A stretch of DNA of 12,558 nt from an uncultured Marvinbryantia sp. (GTDB lineage: Bacteria > Bacillota > Clostridia > Lachnospirales > Lachnospiraceae): NCBI GenBank assembly GCA_947624335.1, contig CANQJX010000028.1, positions 1-12,558 on the forward strand. Reading direction: 5' to 3'. The notes under the pieces are model-generated. The model did no database searches. It was given only the letters and a program-made list of their open reading frames with translations, and was not told where the DNA came from. Position 1 is the first letter of the stretch, and the number at the start of each line of letters is the position of its first letter. The position numbers and the translations under genes were made by a program. Positions 1 through 8,026 of the stretch are shown here, piece after piece.

Positions 1-3000
1 AGGAACGGCCCGTCCTTTACCGCTTCCACCACCGCTTCCGCCGCCTTTTCTCCCAGCCCGTCAATCGTGCTCAGAGACGGCATCAGTTTGCCGTCGATGA
101 TCTGAAAACGGTTTGCCTGCGCCCTGGAAATATCGATAGGCATGAACGCAAACCCGCGCGCATACATTTCCTGCACGCTCTTCATATCCTTGTAAGTATC
201 CTGTTCCTTTTTTGTCAGATTATCATAATTTTTCTTATAATCGCTCATATAGAGCGCCAGCCGCTCCGGTCCCCGGCACATCAGTTCATAATTAAACGCG
301 GACGCGCGGATGCTGAAATATGCCGCATAGTATGCGAGCGGATAATAAACCTTGCAGTAGGCGATGCGGTAGGCCATCATAACGTATGCCGCCGCGTGCG
401 CCTTCGGAAACATATATTTGATCTTTTTGCACGACCAGATATACCAGTCCGGCACCTGATGCGCCAGCATTTCTTCCTCCCACTGCGGCTTTAAACCCTT
501 TCCCTTACGCACGCTTTCCATGATTGTAAAGGACAGTTCGCTGTCCAGCCCCATGCGGATCAGATATGTCATAATATCGTCGCGCGTACAGATCGCCGTG
601 GAAATGGTTGCCTTGCCATCCTGAATCAGCGTCTGCGCATTGCCGAGCCACACATCGGTACCGTGGGAAAGCCCGGAAATTCTTACCAGATCGGAAAAGC
701 TCTGCGGTTTGGTATCCTGCAGCATCTGAATAACAAAATCCGTTCCAAATTCGGGTATGCCCAAAGATCCCAGCGGACAGCCCTGTATCTGATCCGGCGT
801 TATTCCCAGCGCCTGCGTGCTCTGAAACAGCGACATCACGCTCTTATCGTCCAGCGGGATATCCCTTGCGTTTAAACCGGTCAGATCCTCCAGCATACGG
901 ATCATCGTGGGATCATCATGGCCGAGAATATCCAGTTTCAGCAGATTGTGGTCGATTGAGTGATAATCAAAATGCGTTGTGATGATATCGGTTTCCGTAT
1001 CGTTCGCCGGATGCTGGATCGGGGTAAAGGAATAGATCTCCTCGCCGTGCGGAAGCACAATGATCCCGCCCGGATGCTGCCCGGTCGTGCGGCGCACGCC
1101 GACGCACCCTTCTACGATCCGGTTGATCTCGCATATGCGCTTGCGCTGATTATGCTCCTCAAAATAGCGCTTTACATAGCCGTACGCGGTTTTGTCCGCA
1201 AGCGTGCCCACCGTCCCCGCGCGGAACGTATGTCCCTCGCCGAAAATCACTTCGGTATAGCGGTGCGCGTTTCCCTGATATTCGCCGGAAAAGTTAAGGT
1301 CGATATCCGGCTCTTTATTGCCCTTAAACCCAAGGAATGTCTCAAACGGAATATCAAATCCCTCTTTGCGCAGCGGCGCTCCGCAGACCGGGCAGTTCTT
1401 ATCGGGCATATCGCACCCGGCGCGTCCGGAATAAGCCTTTACCTCCTCCGAATCAAAATCATAATAGTGGCAGTCCTCGCAATAGTAATGGGGGCTTAGC
1501 GGATTGACTTCCGTGATTCCCGCCATTGTCGCCACAAAGGAAGATCCTACGGATCCTCTGGAGCCCACCAGATAGCCGTCCTCGTTCGATTTCCACACCA
1601 GCTTCTGCGCAATAATATACATTACGGCAAATCCATTGGAAATAATGGAATTGAGTTCCCGCTCCAGCCGTTCGGTCACCACAGGCGGCAGCGTTTCCCC
1701 GTAGATTTCATGCGCGCGCTTATAGCAGATTTCGCGCAGGGTCTTGTCCGAATCCGGGATGACCGGCGGACATTTATCCGGGCGCACCGGCGATATTTTT
1801 TCGCACAGGGCGGCGATCTGATTGGGATTGTCGATTACGACTTCCCGCGCTTTCTCCTCGCCGAGATACGCAAATTCCTTTAACATTTCCTCCGTGGTGC
1901 GCAAATAAAGCGGCGCCTGATTATCGGCGTCTTTAAAGCCTTTTCCCGCCATGATAATGCGTCGGTAAATCTCATCCTCCGGATTCAGAAAATGCACGTC
2001 GCAGGTGGCCGCCACCGGCTTGCCAAACTGCTCGCCCAGGCGCACGATACGGCGGTTTAAATTCTGCAGGTCCTCTTTGGTATGTACATTGTCATGCTCC
2101 TCGCGCAGCAAAAATTCATTGTTTCCGATCGGCTGAATTTCCAGATAGTCATAAAAATCCACCAGCCTTGCCAGTTCCTGCTCCGGCTTGTCCTCCAGCA
2201 CCGCGCGGAAAATTTCACCCGCCTCGCAGGCGGAGCCGACGATCAGCCCTTCGCGGTACTGATTCAGCACGCTTTTGGGAATGCGCGGCCTCCGGCTGTA
2301 ATATTGCAGATGGGAAAACGACACCAGCCGGTAAAGATTTACCCTGCCGGTTTCATTTTTTGCCAGAATGATCACATGGTACGTCGGCAGTTTTTTGATC
2401 TGCTCCACGGACGCGCTTCGCAGCCGGTTCACCGCGTCGAACCGGAGCGCTCCCTGCTCTTTGAGCATATCCAGAAAGCGCAGATAAATACCCGCGGTAC
2501 ATTCCGCGTCGTCTACCGCGCGGTGATGGTTGTTTAAAGGCACATGCAGCGTCTTTGCCACCGTATCCAGCTTAAAGCGGCTAAGCTGCGGGAGCAGCAC
2601 GCGCGCAAGCGCCACCGTATCCACATAGGTAAACGTATGCTCCCTGCCCGTGCGGCGGCAGTTTTCTTCCAGAAATCCCACGTCAAAAGACGCATTGTGC
2701 GCCGCCAGTACGCAGCCGTCGATAAACTTCAGAAATTCCGGGAGCGTTTCTTCGATTGTCGGAGCGTTCAGCACCATGGCGTCGCTGATTCCCGTCAACT
2801 GTTCGATCCGAAACGGAATCGGCGTCTGCGGGTTGACAAACGTGGAAAAGCGGTCCACGATCTTTCCCTTCTCCACCTTAACGGCGCCGATCTCGATAAT
2901 GCGGTTGTGAACCGGGCTGAAGCCCGTAGTCTCCAGATCAAAGACCACACAGGGACAATAGATGTCCTGATCCCTGGAATTGGAAACAATCTTTTGCAGG

Positions 3001-4292
3001 TCGTCCACCAGATATCCTTCTACCCCGTACAGTACTTTAAACGGGTGCGCAACCTTTTTCAATTCCTCCGGCGTCGTTTCGGGATGTTCCTCCTTGTATG
3101 CCTCCCGGTATGCGCGGTCGATCTCCTCAACCACATGGTTGGCGTCGGGAAACGCCTGCACCGCGCCGTGATCCGTGATCGCTATGGCGGGATGCCCCCA
3201 CCGGTACGCCTGTTTTACAATTTCTTTTACCTCGGATACGCCGTCCATATTGGTCACGCCCTTGATTTTTACAAACGATCCTTTTTGTATCTGTTCGCAC
3301 AGGCGCTCCTGCTGCTCTTTGGGCAAAAACAGCTTCACCACGATCGTATCGGTAAAATCGGTTACATCCAGGATAAGCAGCCTGTTCTCATTGCGCAGCT
3401 CCCGCACTTCCAGCGCGCGGATCTGCCCGCGGATTACCACCTCGCCCATCTCGCCTTCTATGCTGCTGATGGCGATGGCGTCTTCGTTAAAATCTCTGCC
3501 GTACAAGACGTCCGGATGATCCGACTGGATAAACGTCCTGCGGTACGGCCCCGTTTTTTTGCCGTTTTCTTTTGCGCCGCCCGCCTGCTTTTGCGCGGCT
3601 GCTTTGTCCGCTCTGCGCTCCGGTACCGGCTCCCGGCTCTGTGTCCTCGTTTCGGGTTTGGACGCCGCTTCTCCCGCGGGGATCAGAAGTTCGTCCTCCT
3701 GCTCCGCCTGCTGCGCCGCGCGTTTTGCAATCGCTTCCACTTCCCTTTCAATCATCAGACTGCTGTTGCGGCGCGCGCGGCTGTCTTTTCTCTCTTTTTC
3801 TTCCAGCGTAATCTTCAAAGAAAGCCCGCAGCGCACGCAGAAGATTTTTTCCAGAATCCGTATCAGTTCCTGCGCTTTTCCCTGCGCGATCACCGATTTT
3901 TCGATTGTCAGGGTCATCGCGTCCGGCGCCGTAAACGTAATCTGCGCCCCGCGCAGCAGATTGTACTCAAACATACTGTAATGCTTCAATTCCGTTAAAA
4001 TGCTGTCTTTATATAAGGGAAACAGGTTCTGCGCCGTATATTGTCCGGAGAGATGGAAGGTTTCTATGATCTTTACCGTGATTGTTTCCCCCGCAAAGCA
4101 TTGCTGCGCAACCGCCTGTTCCAGATCATAAATATACTGTTTGTGGATCCAGATGTCGCTTGTCAGGTAAATGCGTAAAAAGTCCTTAGCAGAAGTAACG
4201 GTTACTTTCGTAACCGTTACTCTGGTAAGCAGATCTTTCATATCTTCGTTTAACGTTAACGTCGGAAAAACATCCGTAAAGCTTTTTTCCAT
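1..4292 (-). CDS. polC: DNA polymerase III alpha subunit, Gram-positive PolC type (3' end cut by window edge)
   Basis: Replicative polymerase with built-in proofreading. The frame is open for 1430 codons from the ATG at 4292 to the left edge; I checked it codon by codon and found no stop or frameshift. In order: variable N-terminal domain (about 1-170), charged Ala/Glu/Lys linker (about 175-249), OB fold (about 265-347), PHP domain remnant with TDHG at 373-376, and an inserted DEDDh exonuclease with DLETTG (452-457), HNASFD (532-537) and HRAVDDAE (590-597). These are followed by the polymerase core with a zinc-type Cys pair at 938/941 and another at 967/970, the catalytic PDIDLNFSG motif (Asp 996 and 998), RTTGQHPGG, LKLDILGHDDPT and a C-terminal GLGEKAAEA helix-hairpin-helix. 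Only about 40 residues should be missing at the left edge. GGGAG lies just upstream of the ATG, and the start is 2 bases after the ispG stop, suggesting coupling. Odd: about 45 residues normally present between the OB fold and PHP core, including the HxH motif, are absent at 347/348. Confidence 0.97.
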   Translation of the reverse strand, partial: MEKSFTDVFPTLTLNEDMKDLLTRVTVTKVTVTSAKDFLRIYLTSDIWIHKQYIYDLEQAVAQQCFAGETITVKIIETFHLSGQYTAQNLFPLYKDSILTELKHYSMFEYNLLRGAQITFTAPDAMTLTIEKSVIAQGKAQELIRILEKIFCVRCGLSLKITLEEKERKDSRARRNSSLMIEREVEAIAKRAAQQAEQEDELLIPAGEAASKPETRTQSREPVPERRADKAAAQKQAGGAKENGKKTGPYRRTFIQSDHPDVLYGRDFNEDAIAISSIEGEMGEVVIRGQIRALEVRELRNENRLLILDVTDFTDTIVVKLFLPKEQQERLCEQIQKGSFVKIKGVTNMDGVSEVKEIVKQAYRWGHPAIAITDHGAVQAFPDANHVVEEIDRAYREAYKEEHPETTPEELKKVAHPFKVLYGVEGYLVDDLQKIVSNSRDQDIYCPCVVFDLETTGFSPVHNRIIEIGAVKVEKGKIVDRFSTFVNPQTPIPFRIEQLTGISDAMVLNAPTIEETLPEFLKFIDGCVLAAHNASFDVGFLEENCRRTGREHTFTYVDTVALARVLLPQLSRFKLDTVAKTLHVPLNNHHRAVDDAECTAGIYLRFLDMLKEQGALRFDAVNRLRSASVEQIKKLPTYHVIILAKNETGRVNLYRLVSFSHLQYYSRRPRIPKSVLNQYREGLIVGSACEAGEIFRAVLEDKPEQELARLVDFYDYLEIQPIGNNEFLLREEHDNVHTKEDLQNLNRRIVRLGEQFGKPVAATCDVHFLNPEDEIYRRIIMAGKGFKDADNQAPLYLRTTEEMLKEFAYLGEEKAREVVIDNPNQIAALCEKISPVRPDKCPPVIPDSDKTLREICYKRAHEIYGETLPPVVTERLERELNSIISNGFAVMYIIAQKLVWKSNEDGYLVGSRGSVGSSFVATMAGITEVNPLSPHYYCEDCHYYDFDSEEVKAYSGRAGCDMPDKNCPVCGAPLRKEGFDIPFETFLGFKGNKEPDIDLNFSGEYQGNAHRYTEVIFGEGHTFRAGTVGTLADKTAYGYVKRYFEEHNQRKRICEINRIVEGCVGVRRTTGQHPGGIIVLPHGEEIYSFTPIQHPANDTETDIITTHFDYHSIDHNLLKLDILGHDDPTMIRMLEDLTGLNARDIPLDDKSVMSLFQSTQALGITPDQIQGCPLGSLGIPEFGTDFVIQMLQDTKPQSFSDLVRISGLSHGTDVWLGNAQTLIQDGKATISTAICTRDDIMTYLIRMGLDSELSFTIMESVRKGKGLKPQWEEEMLAHQVPDWYIWSCKKIKYMFPKAHAAAYVMMAYRIAYCKVYYPLAYYAAYFSIRASAFNYELMCRGPERLALYMSDYKKNYDNLTKKEQDTYKDMKSVQEMYARGFAFMPIDISRAQANRFQIIDGKLMPSLSTIDGLGEKAAEAVVEAVKDGPF
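4194..4221 (-). repeat. Perfect 12-bp inverted repeat with GAAA loop inside polC
   Basis: On the minus (mRNA) strand, AGTAACGGTTAC and GTAACCGTTACT are exact reverse complements separated by GAAA. The transcript can therefore form a 12-bp stem closed by a GNRA-class tetraloop. It covers roughly codons 25-33 of polC and encodes a repeated Val-Thr-Val-Thr either side of a lysine. No T-run follows, so it is not an intrinsic terminator. It could be a by-product of the peptide repeat, an mRNA stability or translation element, or a DNA operator; the sequence alone does not decide. Confidence 0.75.
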
Positions 4293-4294
4293 CT

Positions 4295-5347
4295 TTACTT
4301 CTCCCAATGTGCGAGTTCCTCGCGCAGCGCCGCCAGCAGCTCGTCTTCCGGCAGCTTTTTCACCACTTCTCCCTTTTTAATCAGCAGTCCTTCTCCCTTT
4401 CCGCCCGCAATGCCGATGTCCGCTTCCCGCGCTTCGCCGGGTCCGTTGACTACGCAGCCCATCACCGCTACTTTCAGATTCAGCGGAAATTCCTGCACCA
4501 TTGTCTCCACCTGATTGGCGAGGCCGATCAGATCAATGCTGGTGCGTCCGCAGGTAGGGCACGATACTACTTCGATGCCGCCTTTGCGCAGCCCCAGGGT
4601 GCGCAGGATCTGTTTGGCGGATTTTATTTCCTCCACCGGATCGCCTGTCAGAGAAACGCGGATGGTATCGCCGATCCCTTTTGAGAGGATCAGGCCCAGC
4701 CCGATCGCGGATTTGATGTTTCCGGAAAAAAGCGTTCCCGCCTCTGTAATGCCTACATGCAGGGGATAGTCCGTCCGTTTTGCAATCAATTCATGCGCTT
4801 TTACGCACATCATCACATCGGAAGACTTAATGCTGATCACCAGATTTTCATAACCCAGTTCCTCGATCATCCCAACCTTTTGCAGCGCGCTCTCAACCAG
4901 TCCTTCGGCCGTAACGCCGTGGTATTTTTCGATCAGTTCCTTCTCCAAAGAACCGCTGTTTACGCCCACGCGGATGGGAATACCGCGCTCGCGCGCCGCG
5001 TCCGTTACCGCTTTTACGCGCTCTTTCCCTCCGATATTCCCCGGATTAATGCGAATTTTATCCGCGCCGTTTTCAATCGCCGCAAGCGCCATTTTGTAGT
5101 CAAAATGAATGTCCGCCACCAGCGGAATGGAAATCTGCTTTTTGATTTCCGGCAGAGCGCGCGCCGCTTCCAGCGTCGGCACTGTGCAGCGGACGATTTC
5201 GCATCCGGCCGCTTCCAGCCGTTTAATCTGCGCTGCGGTCGCCGCCGCATCTTCTGTGCGCGTGTTGGTCATCGATTGAATCAGAATCGGATTCCCCCCG
5301 CCGATAACGCGCTCCCCGATGCGGATGGTTCTTGTATGTTCGTGCAT
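4295..5347 (-). CDS. ispG: 4-hydroxy-3-methylbut-2-en-1-yl diphosphate synthase (IspG/GcpE)
   Basis: Cytosolic [4Fe-4S] enzyme of the MEP isoprenoid pathway. It converts 2-C-methyl-D-erythritol 2,4-cyclodiphosphate to HMBPP, feeding undecaprenyl phosphate and other isoprenoids. The N-terminal part is a TIM-barrel domain with IGGGNPILIQSMTNT, VRCTVPT, VADIHFDY and KIRINPGNIG. The C-terminal domain carries the cluster cysteines SCPTCGRT and MGCVVNGPGEA, including the glutamate that binds the cluster. Length (about 350 residues) fits the short bacterial form. Start: the frame opens with a GTG at 5359 that overlaps the dapL stop as GTGA, and has two ATGs at 5350 and 5347. I prefer 5347 because GAGGG sits about 5 bases upstream and it gives the usual MHEHTR-type beginning; the other two add 1 or 4 residues. 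It lies between dapL (translationally coupled) and polC (2-base gap). ispG upstream of polC is common in clostridia. Confidence 0.97.
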   Translation of the reverse strand: MHEHTRTIRIGERVIGGGNPILIQSMTNTRTEDAAATAAQIKRLEAAGCEIVRCTVPTLEAARALPEIKKQISIPLVADIHFDYKMALAAIENGADKIRINPGNIGGKERVKAVTDAARERGIPIRVGVNSGSLEKELIEKYHGVTAEGLVESALQKVGMIEELGYENLVISIKSSDVMMCVKAHELIAKRTDYPLHVGITEAGTLFSGNIKSAIGLGLILSKGIGDTIRVSLTGDPVEEIKSAKQILRTLGLRKGGIEVVSCPTCGRTSIDLIGLANQVETMVQEFPLNLKVAVMGCVVNGPGEAREADIGIAGGKGEGLLIKKGEVVKKLPEDELLAALREELAHWEK

Positions 5348-5355
5348 CATATCCC

Positions 5356-6570
5356 TCACAGCCTCTTGATCCGTTCGATTGCCTCCACGGTATTCTCATA
5401 GGTTCCGAAAGCCGTCAGGCGGAAATAGCCCTCGCCGCTCGGCCCAAATCCGGAGCCGGGAGTTCCCACCACATTTGCCTTTTCCAAAAGATAGTCAAAA
5501 AATTCCCATGAATTCATGCCGTCCGGCGTTTTCAGCCAGATATAGGGCGCGTTAATCCCGCCCGATACGCAGTAGCCCGCCTCGCTTAAGCCGTCGTAGA
5601 TCACAGCCGCGTTTCTCATATAGTAGGCGACCTGTTCTTTGATCTGTTTCTTCCCTTCGGGCGTATACACCGCCGCGCCCGCTTTCTGCACAATATACGG
5701 CGCTCCGTTATATTTGGTGCCGTGTCTTCTCGCCCAGAGGCCGTGCAGGAACGTATCTTGCACCTTTAATTCTTTGGGCACTACCGTAAAGCCCAGCCGC
5801 ACGCCGGTAAAGCCTGCGTTTTTTGAGAAGCTGCGCAGCTCGATCGCGCAGGTGCGCGCGCCCTCGCATTCATAAATGGAATGCGGCACGTCCTCCTCCG
5901 AAATATAAGCTTCGTACGCCGCGTCGTAAATAATGACCGCGCCGACTTTGTTTGCATAGTCCACCCACACCTGGAGTTCTTCTTTGGTGATGGCAGAACC
6001 CGTCGGATTGTTGGGGAAGCAAAGGTAAATCAGATCCGGCGTCTGATCCGGAAGGTCCGGAGCAAACCCGTTTTCCTTTGTACACGGCATATAAATCACA
6101 TCGCTCCAGGTTTCCTTCGCCGCGTCCCACGTTCCGGTTCTTCCCGCCATCACGTTGGAGTCCACATAAACCGGATATACGGGATCGCAGACCGCAATCT
6201 TATTATCCAGGCTGAAAATCTCCTGAATGTTTGCGGAATCGCATTTCGCCCCGTCCGATATAAAAATTTCGTCCGCCGCAATATCACAGCCGCGCGCTTT
6301 ATAATCTTCCTCGGCAATCGCCGTGCGCAGAAACTCATAACCGAGATCCGGCGCATAACCTTTGAACGTCGCCGCATCCGCCATCTCGTCCACCGCCTTA
6401 TGCAGCGCCGAAATAATCGCCGGCGCCAGCGGCTGCGTTACATCGCCGATTCCCAGACGGATGATCTTCTTGTCCGGATGCGCCGCCGTAAACGCGGCCA
6501 CCTTTTTGCCGATGGTAGAAAACAGATAACTCCCCGGCAGTTTTAAATAATTTTCATTTACTTTTACCAT
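5356..6570 (-). CDS. dapL: LL-diaminopimelate aminotransferase (DapL)
   Basis: PLP enzyme that makes LL-diaminopimelate from tetrahydrodipicolinate and glutamate in one step, bypassing the succinylase or acetylase branches of lysine synthesis. The 404-residue length is normal. It is a fold-type I aminotransferase: IRLGIGDVTQPL near residues 37-48, the substrate and cofactor segment ISDGAKCDSANIQ (104-116), FPNNPTGSA (185-193), IIYDAAYEAY (213-222) and the Schiff-base lysine in SFSKNAGFTGVRLG (Lys 250). The start ATG has GGAGG 8 bases upstream. The gene follows dapF by only 12 bases and its TGA overlaps the ispG start region. dapF next to dapL supports this assignment over a general aspartate aminotransferase, because DapF uses the DapL product directly. 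Confidence 0.96.
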   Translation of the reverse strand: MVKVNENYLKLPGSYLFSTIGKKVAAFTAAHPDKKIIRLGIGDVTQPLAPAIISALHKAVDEMADAATFKGYAPDLGYEFLRTAIAEEDYKARGCDIAADEIFISDGAKCDSANIQEIFSLDNKIAVCDPVYPVYVDSNVMAGRTGTWDAAKETWSDVIYMPCTKENGFAPDLPDQTPDLIYLCFPNNPTGSAITKEELQVWVDYANKVGAVIIYDAAYEAYISEEDVPHSIYECEGARTCAIELRSFSKNAGFTGVRLGFTVVPKELKVQDTFLHGLWARRHGTKYNGAPYIVQKAGAAVYTPEGKKQIKEQVAYYMRNAAVIYDGLSEAGYCVSGGINAPYIWLKTPDGMNSWEFFDYLLEKANVVGTPGSGFGPSGEGYFRLTAFGTYENTVEAIERIKRL

Positions 6571-6582
6571 CTTTTTTTCCTC

Positions 6583-7416
6583 CTAGATCTCGATTGTTCC
6601 TTCAAAAACGGTCGTCGCGCTTCCGGTCATGTAAACCGTATTTTCGTTTCTGTCCCAGAAGATACGCAGATCCCCTCCCAGAAGCTTTACCGTCACTTCG
6701 TCTTCGGTATATCCGTTCAGGATGGACGCGACGGCGGTCGCACAGGCGCCTGTCCCGCATGCCAGCGTTTCCCCGGAACCCCGCTCCCATACGCGCATCT
6801 CAACCGTATGCCGGTCGATCACATGTGCAAACTCCGTATTGACGCGGTCCGGAAACATTTTATGGTTCTCAAACTGAGGCCCGATTTTTTCTATCTCCAG
6901 ATGTTTCACATCTTCTATGTAAGTGACTGCATGCGGGTTTCCCATCGATACGCAGGTAATATTCCACGGCTTTTCGCCGATCTCCACCGGCAGGCCGATC
7001 ACCCGCTCCGTCCCGGCAAGCACCGGTATCTTTTCCGCCTCCAGGATCGGGGCGCCCATATTAACCTTTACCTCCGTCACCTTTTTGTTTTCCACCTTAA
7101 GATCCAGATATTTGATCCCGCTTTTGGTCTCCACGCTGATGGAAGTCTTGTCCGTAAGTCCGTAATCGTACATATACTTGGCGACGCAGCGGATGCCGTT
7201 TCCGCACATCGCCCCCATGGAACCGTCCGCATTGTACATCTCCATTTTCCCGTCCGCCACATCCGACGGCTTAATCAGGATCAGCCCGTCCGAGCCGATT
7301 CCGAAATGCCGGTCGCTTACCGCGACCGCAACCTTTGCCGGGTCGTCCAGGTGTTCCTCAAAGCAGTTCACATAGACATAATCGTTGCCGATTCCGTGCA
7401 TTTTTGTAAATTTCAT
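6583..7416 (-). CDS. dapF: Diaminopimelate epimerase (DapF)
   Basis: Cofactor-independent epimerase that converts LL-diaminopimelate to the meso form, used for peptidoglycan cross-links and as the last precursor before lysine. It has 277 residues and two pseudo-symmetric halves. The N-terminal half starts with FTKMHGIGNDYVYV and holds the first catalytic cysteine in MCGNGIRC (Cys 71). The second half has MGNPHAV and the second catalytic cysteine in ACGTGACA (Cys 220). GSDG (41-44), YNADGS (61-66) and ERGSGET (211-217) also match the family. The start is supported by GGAG about 9 bases upstream. It lies 27 bases after the ANTAR gene and 12 bases before dapL, so it is probably co-transcribed with both. 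No defects seen. Confidence 0.97.
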   Translation of the reverse strand: MKFTKMHGIGNDYVYVNCFEEHLDDPAKVAVAVSDRHFGIGSDGLILIKPSDVADGKMEMYNADGSMGAMCGNGIRCVAKYMYDYGLTDKTSISVETKSGIKYLDLKVENKKVTEVKVNMGAPILEAEKIPVLAGTERVIGLPVEIGEKPWNITCVSMGNPHAVTYIEDVKHLEIEKIGPQFENHKMFPDRVNTEFAHVIDRHTVEMRVWERGSGETLACGTGACATAVASILNGYTEDEVTVKLLGGDLRIFWDRNENTVYMTGSATTVFEGTIEI

Positions 7417-7443
7417 GCTCTTCGTCTCCTTTTTTCCTTGCTG

Positions 7444-7992
7444 CTAATACTTCATCAGCGCAAAAATCATCTGCGCCGTTTCTATCAGATTTGTTCCGCT
7501 GTCCATGCTGCATTTTTGCATATAGCGGTGCGCTTCCTCCTCGGACATATGATTTCGCTCCATCAATAGCCGCTTAGCGTCTTCGATCAGCTTTTTGTCT
7601 TCCTCGGAGCGGATTCGCGGCTTCTGCCTTTCCCGCCGTTTGCGTTTCGCAATGCCGCCGATCATCATTTCCAGCGTATTCACCAGATCCGTAATTTTAA
7701 GCGGCAGCGCCAGACGCACAAGATCCCGGTCCGGACACGTTTCCAGAAAATGACCGGACGCAACCAAAAGCATTTCAAATCCCCGCGGGAGATCCTGTCT
7801 CAAATCGCTGTAGAGCATATCGTTAAATTTGTAGCCGCACACCACGATGCCTTCTCCAAATTCGTCCGCCAGGTGCAGTACCTGAGAGCCATTGGTGCAG
7901 ACGGCAGCCACCCGATAGCCGCTGCGAACCAGAATATTCCGGATATTTCGCGCATCCTCGGCTTTCGGGAATACCACAATGATATTCACCAA
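7444..7992 (-). CDS. ANTAR-domain RNA-binding regulator with receiver-like N-terminus
   Basis: Probable transcription antiterminator. About 182 residues. The C-terminal 50 residues (about 130-179) match an ANTAR domain: a helical segment with EDKKLIEDAKRLLMERN, MSEEEAHRYMQK and an aromatic/hydrophobic end. ANTAR proteins bind paired hexaloop RNA hairpins and prevent termination. The N-terminal about 110 residues look like a response-regulator receiver fold (NIIVVFPKAEDARNIRNIL; a beta strand GIVVCGYKF). Cys-Gly stands where the phosphate-accepting Asp is expected, so it may sense something other than a kinase. A basic linker (KRKRRERQK) precedes the ANTAR part. Start: AGGAGG occupies 8001-8006 and overlaps the in-frame GTG at 8001, which therefore cannot be the start. 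The TTG at 7992 is 8 bases downstream of it and fits; GTG at 7989 is the alternative. It follows glnA by 34 bases. In solventogenic Clostridium a regulator of this kind downstream of glnA (called glnR or nitR) is linked to nitrogen control, so a nitrogen role is inferred. Confidence 0.9.
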   Translation of the reverse strand: MVNIIVVFPKAEDARNIRNILVRSGYRVAAVCTNGSQVLHLADEFGEGIVVCGYKFNDMLYSDLRQDLPRGFEMLLVASGHFLETCPDRDLVRLALPLKITDLVNTLEMMIGGIAKRKRRERQKPRIRSEEDKKLIEDAKRLLMERNHMSEEEAHRYMQKCSMDSGTNLIETAQMIFALMKY

Positions 7993-8026
7993 TCTCTCCA
8001 CCTCCTGTCTTGATCGGCAAAACAGG

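Noticed and set aside
960..1499. Plus-strand open frame of 179 codons opposite the polymerase palm of polC
   Set aside because: Covers the PolC catalytic region, which is conserved on the minus strand; it has no start signal and a biased composition.
2544..3998. Long open frame (484 codons) on the plus strand opposite polC
   Set aside because: It mirrors the polC frame in composition, gives an Arg/Leu/Phe-rich protein without recognisable motifs and has no ribosome site. The minus strand has clear PolC motifs throughout.
4757..5401. Plus-strand open frame of 214 codons opposite ispG and the end of dapL
   Set aside because: Antisense shadow of two well-supported enzymes; no motif or start signal.
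7993..8001. GTG at 8001 as the ANTAR gene start
   Set aside because: The GTG overlaps its own AGGAGG (8001-8006), leaving no spacing; TTG at 7992 fits the ribosome site.
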